NCBI GenBank assembly: GCA_963761115.1 | Contig: CAVXFS010000005.1 | Span: forward strand, 682,001-746,000 | Length of the DNA stretch: 64,000 nt | Direction of reading: 5' to 3' | Origin: CAVXFS01 sp963761115 | GTDB taxonomy: Bacteria > Pseudomonadota > Gammaproteobacteria > Burkholderiales > Gallionellaceae | Translations under genes and position numbers: made by a program | Shown here: positions 25,773-35,565 of the stretch, in pieces | Numbering within the stretch: the first letter of the stretch is position 1 | How the letters are laid out: every line of letters starts with the position of its first letter | Notes under the pieces: generated by a model | What the model saw: only the letters and a program-made list of their open reading frames with translations | Told to the model about the DNA's origin: nothing | Database searches by the model: none

Positions 25773-26477
25773 ATGAAGAAAGTCGTTTTCATCCTGGTGG
25801 TGCTTGCTGTGGCAGTGGGTATCGGCTATTTCGTCATCAGCAATCCGCTGGGTCGGTTGGTCAAGCTGGCGGTAGAAAACTTTGGCCCGCAGATGATGCA
25901 GGCTGCCGTGAGCGTGAAAAGCGTAGACATTTCCGCCAAAAACGGGGAGGGAAAGATACGCGGCCTGCATCTTGGCAATCCTGCCGGCTACAAGACAGAC
26001 CATGCGCTGAATGCCGATAACATCGAGATCGGGATCGAGCCGGCCAGCATCGCGACGGACGTGGTCGTGCTGCACAAGTTGCTGATCGATTCGCCGAATA
26101 TCGTCTACGAAAAAATCGACAGCGGCAGCAATTTCGATGCTATCCAGCGCAACGTCGACGCCTATCTGGGAAAAAATGGAAAAAATGGCAACAGCGAAAA
26201 GGGCGGGGCTGGAAAAAAGATGATCATCGATTCGTTCGTCATCCGCAATGCCAGGATCAACTACAGAGGAAAGCTGGAGATTCCCCTGCCGGACATCGAG
26301 CTGCACAACATCGGCAGGAACAGCGGTGGTGCAACGCCGGCGCAGATAACCAGGGCCATCATTACCCAACTCAATACCAAGCTGGTGCTGGCGCTCGCCA
26401 AAACCGCCGTGATCAGCGGCGTCGGCGGCCCGGTAGTCGGCGCGGGAATGTTGTTGAAGAGCCTGCTGGGAAAATGA
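25773..26477 (+). CDS. AsmA-like membrane-anchored periplasmic protein
   Basis: A 234-residue protein with one N-terminal membrane anchor (KVVFILVVLAVAVGIGYFVIS). The rest is a beta-rich domain like the N-terminal part of AsmA/YhdP proteins: VKSVDISAKNGEGKIRGLHLGNP, then ALNADNIEIGIEPASI and VLHKLLIDSPNIVYEK. A low-complexity Gly/Lys/Asn stretch (GKNGKNGNSEKGGAGKK) sits in the middle. The start is chosen at the ATG preceding the anchor. It may take part in outer-membrane lipid homeostasis; this is by analogy only. Confidence 0.72.
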   Translation: MKKVVFILVVLAVAVGIGYFVISNPLGRLVKLAVENFGPQMMQAAVSVKSVDISAKNGEGKIRGLHLGNPAGYKTDHALNADNIEIGIEPASIATDVVVLHKLLIDSPNIVYEKIDSGSNFDAIQRNVDAYLGKNGKNGNSEKGGAGKKMIIDSFVIRNARINYRGKLEIPLPDIELHNIGRNSGGATPAQITRAIITQLNTKLVLALAKTAVISGVGGPVVGAGMLLKSLLGK

Positions 26478-26592
26478 TCGAGGAGGACAGGTCTGCGCTA
26501 TTTCCCCGGGTACGGTTGGATTTACTGTTGACTGAGGTTCTTGGCGCTGCAGTGACGCCTGTCGAATATGCAGCGCAAGGCTAGCGGGTGCG

Positions 26593-26739
26593 CTACGCCC
26601 TGAGCACTATGAAGACCAGTAACGCTGTGATCGAGATTGCAAATATGGCCCACAGATAGCCTGACTTCGTATGCCCGGTCATGCTGGTTTCAAAATTGAT
26701 TCTCCGTTCCTCGGCGTGCGCTATATTCACGTGACGCAT
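26593..26739 (-). CDS. Small single-span membrane protein, 48 aa
   Basis: Starting at an ATG preceded by gggtaagga, the frame encodes 48 residues: a polar N-terminus (MRHVNIAHAEERRINFET) and one C-terminal membrane helix (GYLWAIFAISITALLVFIVL) ending RA. The layout resembles many short bacterial inner-membrane proteins. The longer open frame upstream lacks protein character. There is no similarity I recognise. Confidence 0.45.
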   Translation of the reverse strand: MRHVNIAHAEERRINFETSMTGHTKSGYLWAIFAISITALLVFIVLRA

Positions 26740-26991
26740 ATTCCTTACCCTGTTCTTTCTATAAATCTTTGCTCGGATGATCATGCACAGCTTACGCTGG
26801 TGGCCACACGAGTTCTGTGCGGTAGGCCACTTTCCGCAATCAGGTGATTTTCCGCAACGTTGCGAAGTACTTATTGCGTATGACCGAGCCGAACCAGGCA
26901 TTACGTTCTGCAGTTTCAAGTATAAGTCTTGACTAATATAGTCGAACAATATTTAATTGCAGACATACATTCAGCAAGGAAGGTTGTGAAC

Positions 26992-27285
26992 ATGGAAATC
27001 CCGAATCGTGATGGTGATGGCTATCTAGTCGACATGAGTGACTGGACGGAGGATATTGGCCGCTCGATGGCCGAAGCAGACGGCTATGAGCTGGATGACA
27101 AAAAGTGGGGGCAGATCATGAAGGCGCGCGAGTTCTACGAGGAATTCGGCACGGTGCCACCGATACGCAAATTCGCCAAGTATATCGGCGAGGACCAGAA
27201 GGAAGTGTTTGCGCTGTGGATGACCGGTCCGATGAAACCGATCACCAAGTATGGCGGCATGCCCAAGCCGACCGGTTGCGTCTGA
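26992..27285 (+). CDS. DsrC/TusE-family sulfur-carrier protein (single cysteine)
   Basis: A 97-residue DsrC/TusE homologue: GYLVDMSDWTEDIGRSMAEA, LDDKKWGQIMKAREFYEEFG, PPIRKFAKYIGED and the flexible C-terminal arm GGMPKPTGCV. Only the penultimate cysteine (CysA, residue 96) is present. The second arm cysteine that true DsrC uses in dissimilatory sulfite reduction is missing, as in TusE, which passes sulfur to tRNA. No dsr, tus, rhd or hdr gene lies nearby. The start is fixed by aaggaagg upstream. A 7-bp GC stem follows the stop. Confidence 0.88.
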   Translation: MEIPNRDGDGYLVDMSDWTEDIGRSMAEADGYELDDKKWGQIMKAREFYEEFGTVPPIRKFAKYIGEDQKEVFALWMTGPMKPITKYGGMPKPTGCV

Positions 27286-27292
27286 GAATTTG

Positions 27293-27310
27293 TTCCGGCC
27301 TGGGCCGGAA
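27293..27310 (+). terminator. Possible terminator hairpin after the DsrC/TusE-like gene
   Basis: ttccggc, four-base loop, gccggaa, beginning 8 bp after the stop codon. The following tract (tgattcctgttcc) is only moderately T-rich, so it is a weak candidate. Confidence 0.35.
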
Positions 27311-27464
27311 TGATTCCTGTTCCTGCCATTTCCTTACGCCTTCTGTCAGCGGTGCAAGGATAATTTCCTGTCACGAGTTATGGTGCAAAATCGACCTCGG
27401 TTCGGCTCTGCATCAAGTTGTTTCAAAGTGACCTAATGAGTGTTTGTCGCGAGCCACTGAAGTT

Positions 27465-28340
27465 ATGGACTCATTTCCTCTGCTGCGATCACTGGATCCC
27501 GCTGCCGTACTCGCGCAACTGCAGCGAGACGGTCTCGCCCTTTGGCGCGGTCGTCTTCTTCAATTGGATGAGTTCGAGAATTTCACCATGTCTCTGTTCA
27601 AGAAATTTCATCGTCCAGCCAGTCGAACTGATTCCAGAACGCGAGACGGAGATGGTTTTTCGACGTTAGTAGAAGGTTACACAAGATTGTTAGGGCACAG
27701 CGAAGGATATTATCGCCCCTGTATTGCACCTCCCGATATTTGTATGTTCATGTGCGTAGAGGCACCGATTTTCGAGGGGGGAGAAACTTTCCTGGTTGAC
27801 GGTGCAAAGATGTTGCGCGCGCTCCCCGGTTCTCTTGCAGATCGGCTGGAATGTGAGGGTATCGTCTACGAATGTTTGTGGGAAAAAGAGCGCTGGACCA
27901 GTGAGTTTGGTGTCACAGATGTCAAGTCATTGCGGCGCTTACTGGATGCCAGTGAATCATGCGAGTATCAGATCCTGGATCAGGAGACCTTACATCTCTT
28001 TTACAGGACATCTGCGATCCACCCCTCGAGATCTGGTAATAAAGTATTCGTGAACGGATTGCTGGCACATCTTCCGGAAGTTAAACATGAGCGGTACAGT
28101 GGAATTTCCATTTACGCAAAACAGACCAACAAGATTCACTGGGGGGATGGGGGTCTGATGGAAGATGAGTACATCAATACGATGATCGATGCGCATGATG
28201 GTGTTTTGGAGCGACATCGTTGGGTATCGGGCGACATACTGCTCTTTGACAATTCCCGTTTCCTGCATGGAAGAGAATCTCTGCATATCCCTTGCAAGCG
28301 TTCCCTGCTTACCCGCTTTGGTTATTGCGATTCAGCATGA
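27465..28340 (+). CDS. TauD/TfdA-like Fe(II)/2-oxoglutarate oxygenase
   Basis: A protein of about 291 residues with a TauD-like fold. The N-terminal helix (DPAAVLAQLQRDGLALWRGR) is typical. LLGHSEGYYRP contains the His-x-Glu pair of the iron site, ICMFMCVEAPIFEGGETFLVDG the following strands, and DILLFDNSRFLHGRESL the distal His. A later Arg (SLLTRFGY) should bind 2-oxoglutarate. Related enzymes act on taurine, sulfonates or amino-acid derivatives; the substrate is unknown here. An in-frame TTG 21 bp upstream could be the start. The neighbourhood gives no pathway clue. Confidence 0.8.
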   Translation: MDSFPLLRSLDPAAVLAQLQRDGLALWRGRLLQLDEFENFTMSLFKKFHRPASRTDSRTRDGDGFSTLVEGYTRLLGHSEGYYRPCIAPPDICMFMCVEAPIFEGGETFLVDGAKMLRALPGSLADRLECEGIVYECLWEKERWTSEFGVTDVKSLRRLLDASESCEYQILDQETLHLFYRTSAIHPSRSGNKVFVNGLLAHLPEVKHERYSGISIYAKQTNKIHWGDGGLMEDEYINTMIDAHDGVLERHRWVSGDILLFDNSRFLHGRESLHIPCKRSLLTRFGYCDSA

Positions 28341-28399
28341 CGGCGTTCATCTCTATCGATCAGCGTCGCCGTCTACACTTCGCATCTACTTGACTGGCG

Positions 28400-30163
28400 T
28401 TACGCAGCCACGGAGTGGCTTACCTGGTTTTTTCCTTTGCGCTTGGCCTGGTAGAGGCAATCATCGGCTATCGAAGTGAGCGCATCGATGGTTACACAGG
28501 ATTCATGTCTGAGTGCCACACCAAAGCTCGCCGTAAAACAGATTTCTCCCTTTTCGTGGGCGATATGAGTTTCGGATATGTTAATGCGCAACCTGTCTGC
28601 CAGGGAGATGGCCGCTTCGAGGTTCGTTTCAGGCAGCAGCAGGATGAACTCCTCGCCCCCCCACCTGGCCACCACATCACCCTTCCTTGCTGAACCCGCG
28701 AGGATGGTGGCGACTGCAATCAGGACTTCATCGCCAATGGCGTGACCGTAGCCGTCATTGATCTTCTTGAACTGATCGATGTCGAGCAGAATGACGGCAA
28801 TATTACGTTGGTTGCGCAGTGCATTGCTCCAGATCGGCCTGGTTAACTCGTAAAAAGCCCGCCGGTTGTTCAGGTTGGTGAGGGGATCGACCCTTGCCAT
28901 GCGCTCGGCCTGAAGCTTTTCCTGTTGCCCGACCCTGAATTGATACGCCAGCGCCAGGGCCAGGACAGTCCCGTCGATGAGCATCCCGAACTCTACGGTG
29001 CGGTAGGTGATCGCGTTATATGGGATGAATCCTGCCACTGCCAGGTCTGTCATCAGTGCCCCAAGCATTGCTGAGATCGAACCGAACAGGAAGTACCGTG
29101 CTGGTCCGTAACCGGAAAGTACGCCCAGCATTCCCAGCAAGATCATCAGGCCGGTGAACAGGAAGAAAAAAACAAAGGCAACTACCATGTGCAAGGCATT
29201 GTAGTTGCCCGCAAACAGTGCCATCAGAAGCAAGCCGGACACTCCACAGAACCAGATCAGGGCGCGGTGCATGCGGGGGAAGTTGCTTCGTGTATTCAGG
29301 AAACTGGAGGCAAACAGCAGTCCGGACAGACCCAGCAGGAACATCAGGAATGGAATGATCCAGAGTTGCAAACGCACTTGTTCCGGCCATAGCCATTCAA
29401 ATCCGTGCCCGGTATAGGCGAGGTTCAGCAGGATGAAAACTGCAATATAAAGGGAATAGAACTGGTAGCGCCGGTTGCGCAGGCCGATGTACAGCATTGC
29501 GTTGTATGCCATCAGCGAAAGCAGGAATCCGTACACAAAGCCATAGATATAGTCCTGCAGCGTATCGAACGATGCAGCGGCGGCAGGCGTGCGCAGAAAT
29601 ATCGGGACGACCATCGGGTCGCTGGTTTCAATGCGCAGGTAGACTTCACTGGTGCCGGGTACGAATTCATGGTCAACGGCAAAGAAACGGTTATTGATCG
29701 GCCGTTGTGAGAAGGGTTGAGCGTCACCAAGGTTGTAGGCGTTCGAGATTTTTCCACCGGCCATGAAGTAGATGTCGACCTTGTCGAGCCATGAGGTCTC
29801 TACCGACAACCTCCTGAGTTGGTCTGCGTTACTTCGATTTGCCACCTCGAAACGAATCCAGACTGGCCGCGAGCCGATGCCGAAGTTTAGAACCGGAGAG
29901 TTGCCGGGCTGGAAATTTCCATTGCTGTAGGCGGCAATGGCCTGAGCTATCCCGAGTTTTGTGTCCAACTCCTTGAGATAGTCTGTATGCAGGCCAAGCG
30001 CATTTTCAGGTGGATTGTCTGCCGGGACGGGCTCTGCTGCAATGGCTGGGCCGCAGCACAATGCGAATATGGTGAACAGCAACGCAAATGCGCGACCTGC
30101 GAAGCACGACCGGACGATTCTTGCGATAGAAATTATTAGTGTAATTGCAGGGGCCAAGGTCAT
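28400..30163 (-). CDS. 7TMR-DISM diguanylate cyclase (GGDEF)
   Basis: A 587-residue sensor enzyme. The order is: signal sequence (to about residue 43), a periplasmic 7TMR-DISMED2 carbohydrate-binding-like domain (~60-190, with RPVWIRFEVANRS and VYLRIETSDPMVVPIFLRTP), seven membrane helices (~205-400) and a GGDEF domain (~425-580). The active site RWGGEEF is near residue 501, preceded by an RKGD inhibitory site. It should make c-di-GMP in response to an extracellular ligand. The start codon follows directly on a tataat string on this strand, so the transcript may be nearly leaderless. The ankyrin gene lies 37 bp upstream. Confidence 0.9.
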   Translation of the reverse strand: MTLAPAITLIISIARIVRSCFAGRAFALLFTIFALCCGPAIAAEPVPADNPPENALGLHTDYLKELDTKLGIAQAIAAYSNGNFQPGNSPVLNFGIGSRPVWIRFEVANRSNADQLRRLSVETSWLDKVDIYFMAGGKISNAYNLGDAQPFSQRPINNRFFAVDHEFVPGTSEVYLRIETSDPMVVPIFLRTPAAAASFDTLQDYIYGFVYGFLLSLMAYNAMLYIGLRNRRYQFYSLYIAVFILLNLAYTGHGFEWLWPEQVRLQLWIIPFLMFLLGLSGLLFASSFLNTRSNFPRMHRALIWFCGVSGLLLMALFAGNYNALHMVVAFVFFFLFTGLMILLGMLGVLSGYGPARYFLFGSISAMLGALMTDLAVAGFIPYNAITYRTVEFGMLIDGTVLALALAYQFRVGQQEKLQAERMARVDPLTNLNNRRAFYELTRPIWSNALRNQRNIAVILLDIDQFKKINDGYGHAIGDEVLIAVATILAGSARKGDVVARWGGEEFILLLPETNLEAAISLADRLRINISETHIAHEKGEICFTASFGVALRHESCVTIDALTSIADDCLYQAKRKGKNQVSHSVAA

Positions 30164-30200
30164 ATATTATACGGACCTTCGCCTGGTTCCCACGCCAGTT

Positions 30201-30773
30201 TCAGTGACTGGTATTGCGCACGAAATTGACCACCTTGATTTCCGATGCCGGCCCTGTGGAACATGCGCCCTTGAGTTCGCCCAGGCTCAATTCGGCTTCA
30301 TACAGCTGGTTGATGACTTCGACGTAGTCCTTGTCTTCAGCCATCCTGCGCGCCGTGCGGCCGCCTTCGTTTTCGGCGCGTACATCCACGCCCGCAGCCA
30401 ATAGCACTTCGATCACTCCGGCCTGGCCGTACCCGGCAGCCAGCATCAGTGGCCTGGTACCATAGGCGATCTGGGTTTCGATATCCGCTCCTGCTGCGAT
30501 CAAAGCACTGACGATCTCGGGAAAGCCACGGTCGAGATCGTGGTTGTAAAGTCCTTTCATCAGGGCGGTCCAGCCGCGCGAATCGGTTGCATTGATGTTG
30601 GCGCCTGCCTCGATCAACATATTGACCATGTCGAGGTTGCCATTCGCTGCAGCCAGCATCAACAAAGTGATGCCCTCTTCGTCGCAGTTGTTGCAGTCGG
30701 CGCCGCCCTGGATCAGCGAACGGGCGCCAGCCAGGTCGCCAGCCGCCACAGCATCGAACAATTTGGTGGACAT
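30201..30773 (-). CDS. Ankyrin-repeat protein
   Basis: A 190-residue protein with about four ankyrin repeats: FDAVAAGDLAGARSLIQGGA, GITLLMLAAANGNLDMVNML, SRGWTALMKGLYNHDLDRG (expanded) and GTRPLMLAAGYGQAGVIEVL, then GRTARRMAEDKDYVEVINQL. There is no signal peptide, so it is probably a cytosolic protein-binding scaffold. gaaggagg precedes the ATG. The stop is 37 bp before the start of the 7TMR-DISM cyclase on the same strand. The partner is unknown. Confidence 0.87.
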   Translation of the reverse strand: MSTKLFDAVAAGDLAGARSLIQGGADCNNCDEEGITLLMLAAANGNLDMVNMLIEAGANINATDSRGWTALMKGLYNHDLDRGFPEIVSALIAAGADIETQIAYGTRPLMLAAGYGQAGVIEVLLAAGVDVRAENEGGRTARRMAEDKDYVEVINQLYEAELSLGELKGACSTGPASEIKVVNFVRNTSH

Positions 30774-30942
30774 GATTCCTCCTTCAGCAATAGCATCAAT
30801 GTGCCTTGATTGTAATGATGATCGGGTATATTAGTCAATAATGATAAACAATATTAGTGGGTTCAAATTTGTCCTGCAGCACATAATGCGGTGAATTTCC
30901 GGCTAGAATCATGCCATCGTAAACCAACATCAGGAGCACAGC

Positions 30943-31299
30943 ATGAATCTGGCAGAGCTGTTCCGGTACGAGTCCGATTTTCAAACCCTTGCTGCAGGAC
31001 AGACTTTGTTCAAGCAGGGGGATTCGGGCGAACTGATGTTCATCCTGATGTCCGGCACTGCCGAGATCATCGTCAACAACCGTGTGGTGGAAGTCGGGGA
31101 GACGGGCGCCATCCTCGGCGAGATGGCGATGATAGACGATGGACCTCGTTCGGCGACGGTGATCGCAATAAGCGATTGCAAGTTATTGCCGATCGACCGG
31201 CAGCGATTCAATTTTCTCATTCAGCAAACGCCCAATTTCGCGATCTATGTCATGCGCGTGATCGCGGTACGCCTGCGCAAGACTGACAGTTTGTTGTGA
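30943..31299 (+). CDS. Single-domain cyclic-nucleotide-binding protein
   Basis: A 118-residue protein with just a CNMP-binding domain: TLFKQGDSGELMFILMSGTA, EIIVNNRVVEVGETGAILGE and MAMIDDGPRSATVIAISDC, in which GE-x(n)-RSAT is the phosphate-binding cassette. There is no DNA-binding domain; the C-terminal helix ends AVRLRKTDSLL. It is shorter than the paralogue-like gene at 15189-15674. Probably a nucleotide sensor acting on another protein. RBS caggag. Confidence 0.82.
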   Translation: MNLAELFRYESDFQTLAAGQTLFKQGDSGELMFILMSGTAEIIVNNRVVEVGETGAILGEMAMIDDGPRSATVIAISDCKLLPIDRQRFNFLIQQTPNFAIYVMRVIAVRLRKTDSLL

Positions 31300-31433
31300 C
31301 CATCCCTGGCGTGCGCAGAAATACCATGCGCACCGCTGAATAATCAATCAAGTGATCGCCACGGCGCCACTCCGTGGGTAATAAGTGCAAGCCGTGCGGC
31401 ACTTGGGCGTGCTGGTCATTCCCGTGAGCATCG

Positions 31434-31469
31434 CGAAAAAAAACCGCATGGCTCTCACCATGCGGTTTT
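31434..31469 (-). terminator. Rho-independent terminator of rne
   Basis: On the minus strand: aaaccgcatgg, loop tgagag, ccatgcggttt followed by a run of eight T. The 11-bp stem and T-tract are textbook. It starts about 20 bp after the rne stop codon. Confidence 0.9.
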
Positions 31470-31487
31470 GCGGCCTTGCGTTACTGC

Positions 31488-34061
31488 CTATTGAGGCGGG
31501 CGCTGGGTCTCGATCTGCACCAGCGGTTCGCTGATATCTACGCTGTAGACATCGCGCGGGCGGGAGCGACGGCGGTTCGCCGGCATGGGGGGGACATCGG
31601 ATTTCTGCTCTGCGAGGACACGCTTGTTCGGGTCGGTTTCGACTTGCTCCAGCATGCTTTGAGCCGATCTTTCTGTCGCAGCGGGCGGGGGTTCGATCAT
31701 TGCCGGCTGCGTGATGCGGATGGGCTGCGTGTCGATCTCGTGCTGCGCGATACTCGCCGGGATAGGTGCATGTACCGTTTCGATCGCAGGTTGCGCTTCT
31801 GCATGCACGGGTTCCGGGGCGGAGTATGCCGGGGGGGCGATCTCCGCTGCGGCCGGCTGTGCTTCAGGTGCGGGAGCCGCAACTTGATCGGTCGCCATGG
31901 ACGCTGTGGTCTCGAACAGTGGCGTGGTTTCCCTTAACTCATGCGTGCTGGCGGCGACCATGATATCGGCAGTCTCATCCCCGCCGGCCTGTGCCACTTC
32001 ATTCTGCGGCGCCTGTTGCTCGCGACGTTCGCGTTCCTTGCGGCCACCGCGGCGGCCGCGCTTGCGGCCTTCGCGGTTGCCATTCTCAGGTATCTGTTCG
32101 CCTGCTGCCTTGGCAACGGGCAGAGCATTGTCCGCTTCGGCAGGTATCGGGGCCTCATTGCGCGGCGGACGGGGAGGACGCTCCGGTCGTTGCTCTTTCG
32201 GCTTGGCCGAAGCTGCGGGACGAGGCGGTTTATCAGCACGGTCACGGCGCGGTTTGTTGTTGCCTTCCGGGCGTTCACGGTGAGGTTTGTTGCGGCCGTC
32301 TGGACGCGTGTTGCGCGGTTCACTGCGCGGTTTTGCGATGGCGGGACTTTCGACCGGCGCTGCTTCCGGTGCCGGCGTGAACCAGCCAAACAGGCGACTG
32401 AAGAAGGAAGGCTGCCTGGTTTCGGCAGCAACGACGACCTGGCGCATCGGCGCAGGCTGCGCGGGCGTGACGCCTTGAACCACGGCTTGAGGACGGAGCG
32501 CCTTCACTTCCTGCGAAGCGGCGTTGGCTTGCGCGATTTCATCCGGTTTTTCCACCAGTTTGTAGCTGGCCTGCAGGTTATCGCCGGTCATGTCGTCATG
32601 GCGCAGGCGCGATACGCTGTAATGCGGCGTTTCCAGATGGGGATTGGGAATCAGCGTGACGCTGACTTTCAGGCGCGATTCGATGCGGTGTATGTCGGAA
32701 CGCTTTTCGTTCAGCAGGAACGTGGCGACATCCACCGGCACTTGTACGTGGATAGCCGCGCTGTGTTCCTTCATCGCTTCTTCCTGGATGATGCGCAGGA
32801 TGTGCAATGCGGACGATTCGGTGCCGCGGATGTGGCCGATGCCGTTGCAGCGCGGGCATGGTGTATAGCTGCATTCGTCCAGGCTCGGCGCCAGCCGCTG
32901 GCGCGACAGTTCCAGCAGGCCGAAGCGCGAAATCTTGGCAGGTCTGTACCCGGGCACGGTCGTAGTGCAGCGCGTCGCGCAGGCGATTTTCCACTTCGCG
33001 CTGGTTGCGGTTGCTCTCCATGTCGATGAAGTCGATCACGATCAGGCCGCCCAGGTCGCGCAGGCGCAACTGGCGGGCGATCTCTTCGGCGGCTTCCAGG
33101 TTGGTGTTGAGCGCGGTGGTTTCGATGTCGCCGCCGCGCGTGGCGCGCGCCGAGTTGATGTCGATCGAGGTAAGCGCTTCGGTATGGTCGATCACGATAG
33201 CGCCGCCGGAAGGCAGGTTGACTCGCGCGGGCATGGGCGGATTCGATCTGGTGCTCGATCTGGAAACGCGAGAACAGCGGCACGTCGTCGTGGTAGCGCT
33301 TGATGCGGTCCACGTTGGCCGGCATCACCGTGCTCATGAAGGCCTGCGCCTGCTGGAAGATGTCGTCGGTGTCGATCAGGATTTCGCCGATATCGGGGTG
33401 GAAGTAGTCGCGGATGGCGCGTACCACCAGGCTGCTTTCCAGGTAGATCAGCGAAGGCGCTTTTTCCGATCTCGGCCGCGCCTTCGATGGCATCCCACAA
33501 TTGCTTGAGGTAGTTGAGGTCCCATTGCAGCTCTTCCAGGTTGCGGCCGATGCCGGCGGTGCGGGCGATGATGCTCATGCCCTGCGGCACTTCCAGTTGC
33601 GCCAGCACATCGCGCAACTCGTTGCGGTCTTCGCCCTCGATGCGGCGCGATACGCCGCCGCCGCTCGGGTTGTTCGGCATCAGCACGATGTAGCGGCCGG
33701 CCAGGCTGATGTAGGTGGTCAAGGCTGCGCCCTTGTTGCCGCGCTCGTCCTTTTCCACCTGCACCAGCAATTCCTGGCCTTCCCTCAATGCTTCCTTGAT
33801 GGAGGGACGGTTGCCGCGCCGGGTTGGAAATACTGCGGGGCGACTTCCTTGAAGGGAAGGAAGCCGTGACGGTTGCCGCCGTATTCGACGAAAGCAGGCT
33901 TCGAGGCTGGGTTCGAGGCGGGTGATGACTGCTTTGTAGATGTTGCTCTTGCGTTGTTCCTTGCCGGCGGTTTCAATGTCGAGGTCGATGAGTTTCTGAC
34001 CGTCAACAATGGCGACACGGAGTTCTTCCGGTTGTGTCGCATTGAATAACATGCGTTTCAT
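31488..34061 (-). CDS. rne: Ribonuclease E, about five frameshifts as sequenced
   Basis: Endoribonuclease of RNA decay and rRNA/tRNA maturation. All blocks of RNase E are present in order: MKRMLFNATQPEELRVAIVDG, the S1 region (VEYGGNRHGFLPFKEV), the sensor/DNase-I-like core (GGAIVIDHTEALTSIDINS, where Asp residues bind Mg, and LGGLIVIDFIDM), the zinc link CPRCNG, and a long Arg/Pro/Glu-rich C-terminal arm typical of a degradosome scaffold. To join them the frame must change near 33898, 33817, 33460, 33237 and 32940. Each appears to be a single extra base, two of them a T before GC on the coding strand. A gene this conserved is unlikely to be dead. gggaga precedes the ATG. Confidence 0.9.
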
Positions 34062-34506
34062 ATTATTGTCTCCCGCGCTCTGACACGGGCCGAGACAAGG
34101 CTACGCGCGATTAGCCGCGCAGACGAGAATCAGTGAGTCATGCAAACAGTCTTGTAGTGCGACGGTTGGTCAATCAGTTCTCGATAGTTAGCGTCAAATA
34201 AATTCATTCGTTCTCGTATCGTTGGTTGCGGGTGCATCGCTGCATTGCTACGCTGCCGGTGCAAATAGTTCCATAGAGGGGTTGCAGCACTGATCAAAAT
34301 TGTCGGGGCTGCAACACGTAAAATCCACAGGTGCATTGAGCGCGCAAATCTATTACTATCACTGCTGATTACCGGTGAGTGACTTAACCGGGCGGACGGC
34401 TGCTGTCGTAGGCGGCTTGATTGCCTGCCTTCGGGTCCTGACGGCGAAAATGGAATTCATCCGATTCAACGAAGGCGAAACACGCGAGCAGCGAAGTATA
34501 ATCAAA
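34062..34506. other. Long divergent region between rne and rluC
   Basis: 445 bases. In Escherichia coli and relatives the rne leader is long and structured and lets RNase E control its own mRNA; a similar leader is possible here. I see short GC-rich inverted segments (cgcgcgattagccgcgc near 34108) and a tataat at 34497-34502 on the plus strand just before rluC. There is no supported gene. Confidence 0.5.
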
Positions 34507-35461
34507 ATGAATGGTTTAAGCAAAGAATCTGTAAACATTGTCTGAGATGAGGATGAAAGCGGTGGTCAGCGCATCGACAATTCCTGTTCCGGCACCTCAA
34601 GGGCGTGCCCAAAGAGCCATGTCTACCGCATTCTGCGCGGCGGGGAAGTGCGGGTGAACAAGAAGCGCGTGGACCAGACCTATCGCCTGCAAGCGGGGCG
34701 ACCTGGTGCGCATACCGCCGATCCGGGTGGCGGAAAAGCGGGAAGCTGCGACAGCGCACATCCCGGCAGCGGAATTCCCGGTACTGTTACGAGGATGACG
34801 CGCTGCTGGTGATCAACAAGCCCGCCGGTGTGGCGGTGCATGGCGGCAGCGGGGTAAGTTTCGGTGTCATTGAGCAATTGCGCCGCGCGCGGCCGCAGGC
34901 CAAATTCCTCGAACTGGTGCACCGGCTGGACCGCGAGACTTCAGGCGTACTGCTGCTGGCGAAAAAGCGTTCTGCGCTGGCCGCGCTGCACGAGATCAAT
35001 GCGCGAGGGCAACAGCGACAAGCGTTATTTCGACGCTGGTGCTGGGGCAGTGGAAGAACACAAGCAGCATGTCAGATTGCCGCTGCACAAATTCGAACTC
35101 CGCAGGGCGAGAGCGCCGCGTGATGGTGCGCGAGGATGGGCAGGCTTCGCATACCATATTCGCGCTGCAAACGCGCTGGTCAGACTATTCCTCTGCTGGA
35201 AGCGCAACTCAAGACCGGACGTACCCACCAGATTCGCGTGCATCTTGCCGCGTCTTGGCTTTCCGATTGCGGGCGATGACAAGTATGGAGATTTTTCCTG
35301 CAACAAGAACCTTGGTGAAGCGGGGGCTGAAGCGCATGTTCCTGCATGCCCACGCAATCGGATTCAGGCATCCGGTGAGCGGAGAGATGTTGCGGATCAT
35401 GGCACCCCTGCCGAAGGAACTGCAGGGGTTTTTGCGGGTCCTGGATGAGGCAAGTTCGTAA
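34507..35461 (+). CDS. rluC: 23S rRNA pseudouridine synthase RluC, several frameshifts
   Basis: RluC converts specific uridines of 23S rRNA to pseudouridine. Fragments in three frames line up: MNGLSKESVNIV, an S4-type RNA-binding domain (VYRILRGGEVRVNKKRVDQ then DLVRIPPIRVAEK), the catalytic region YEDDALLVINKPAGVAVHGG with ELVHRLDRETSGVLLLAKK (the catalytic Asp is in HRLDRETSG), and a C-terminal FLHAHAIGFRHPVSGEMLRI. At least six single-base shifts between about 34540 and 35330 are needed. The first stop (34543) falls only 12 codons after the start. Position divergent to rne is the normal betaproteobacterial and gammaproteobacterial arrangement. Confidence 0.85.
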
Positions 35462-35565
35462 ATTTGCTTTGGGCCGCCGCTCGCGCATGGAAGTATTTGG
35501 GCTAAAATCGACCGCATTGTCTGCATAAGGCACTAGGTTGGTCAAAATATACTGATGAGGGTGCG

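Noticed and set aside
31941..33029. 362-codon plus-strand frame opposite rne
   Set aside because: Produced by the GC-rich, Arg/Ala-rich C-terminal arm of RNase E on the other strand.
31488..34061. Programmed frameshifting in rne
   Set aside because: About five shifts, none at a canonical slippery site, in a gene normally read in one frame; sequence error is far simpler.
34130..34336. 68-codon minus-strand frame upstream of rne
   Set aside because: No ribosome binding site or domain; better explained as rne leader DNA.
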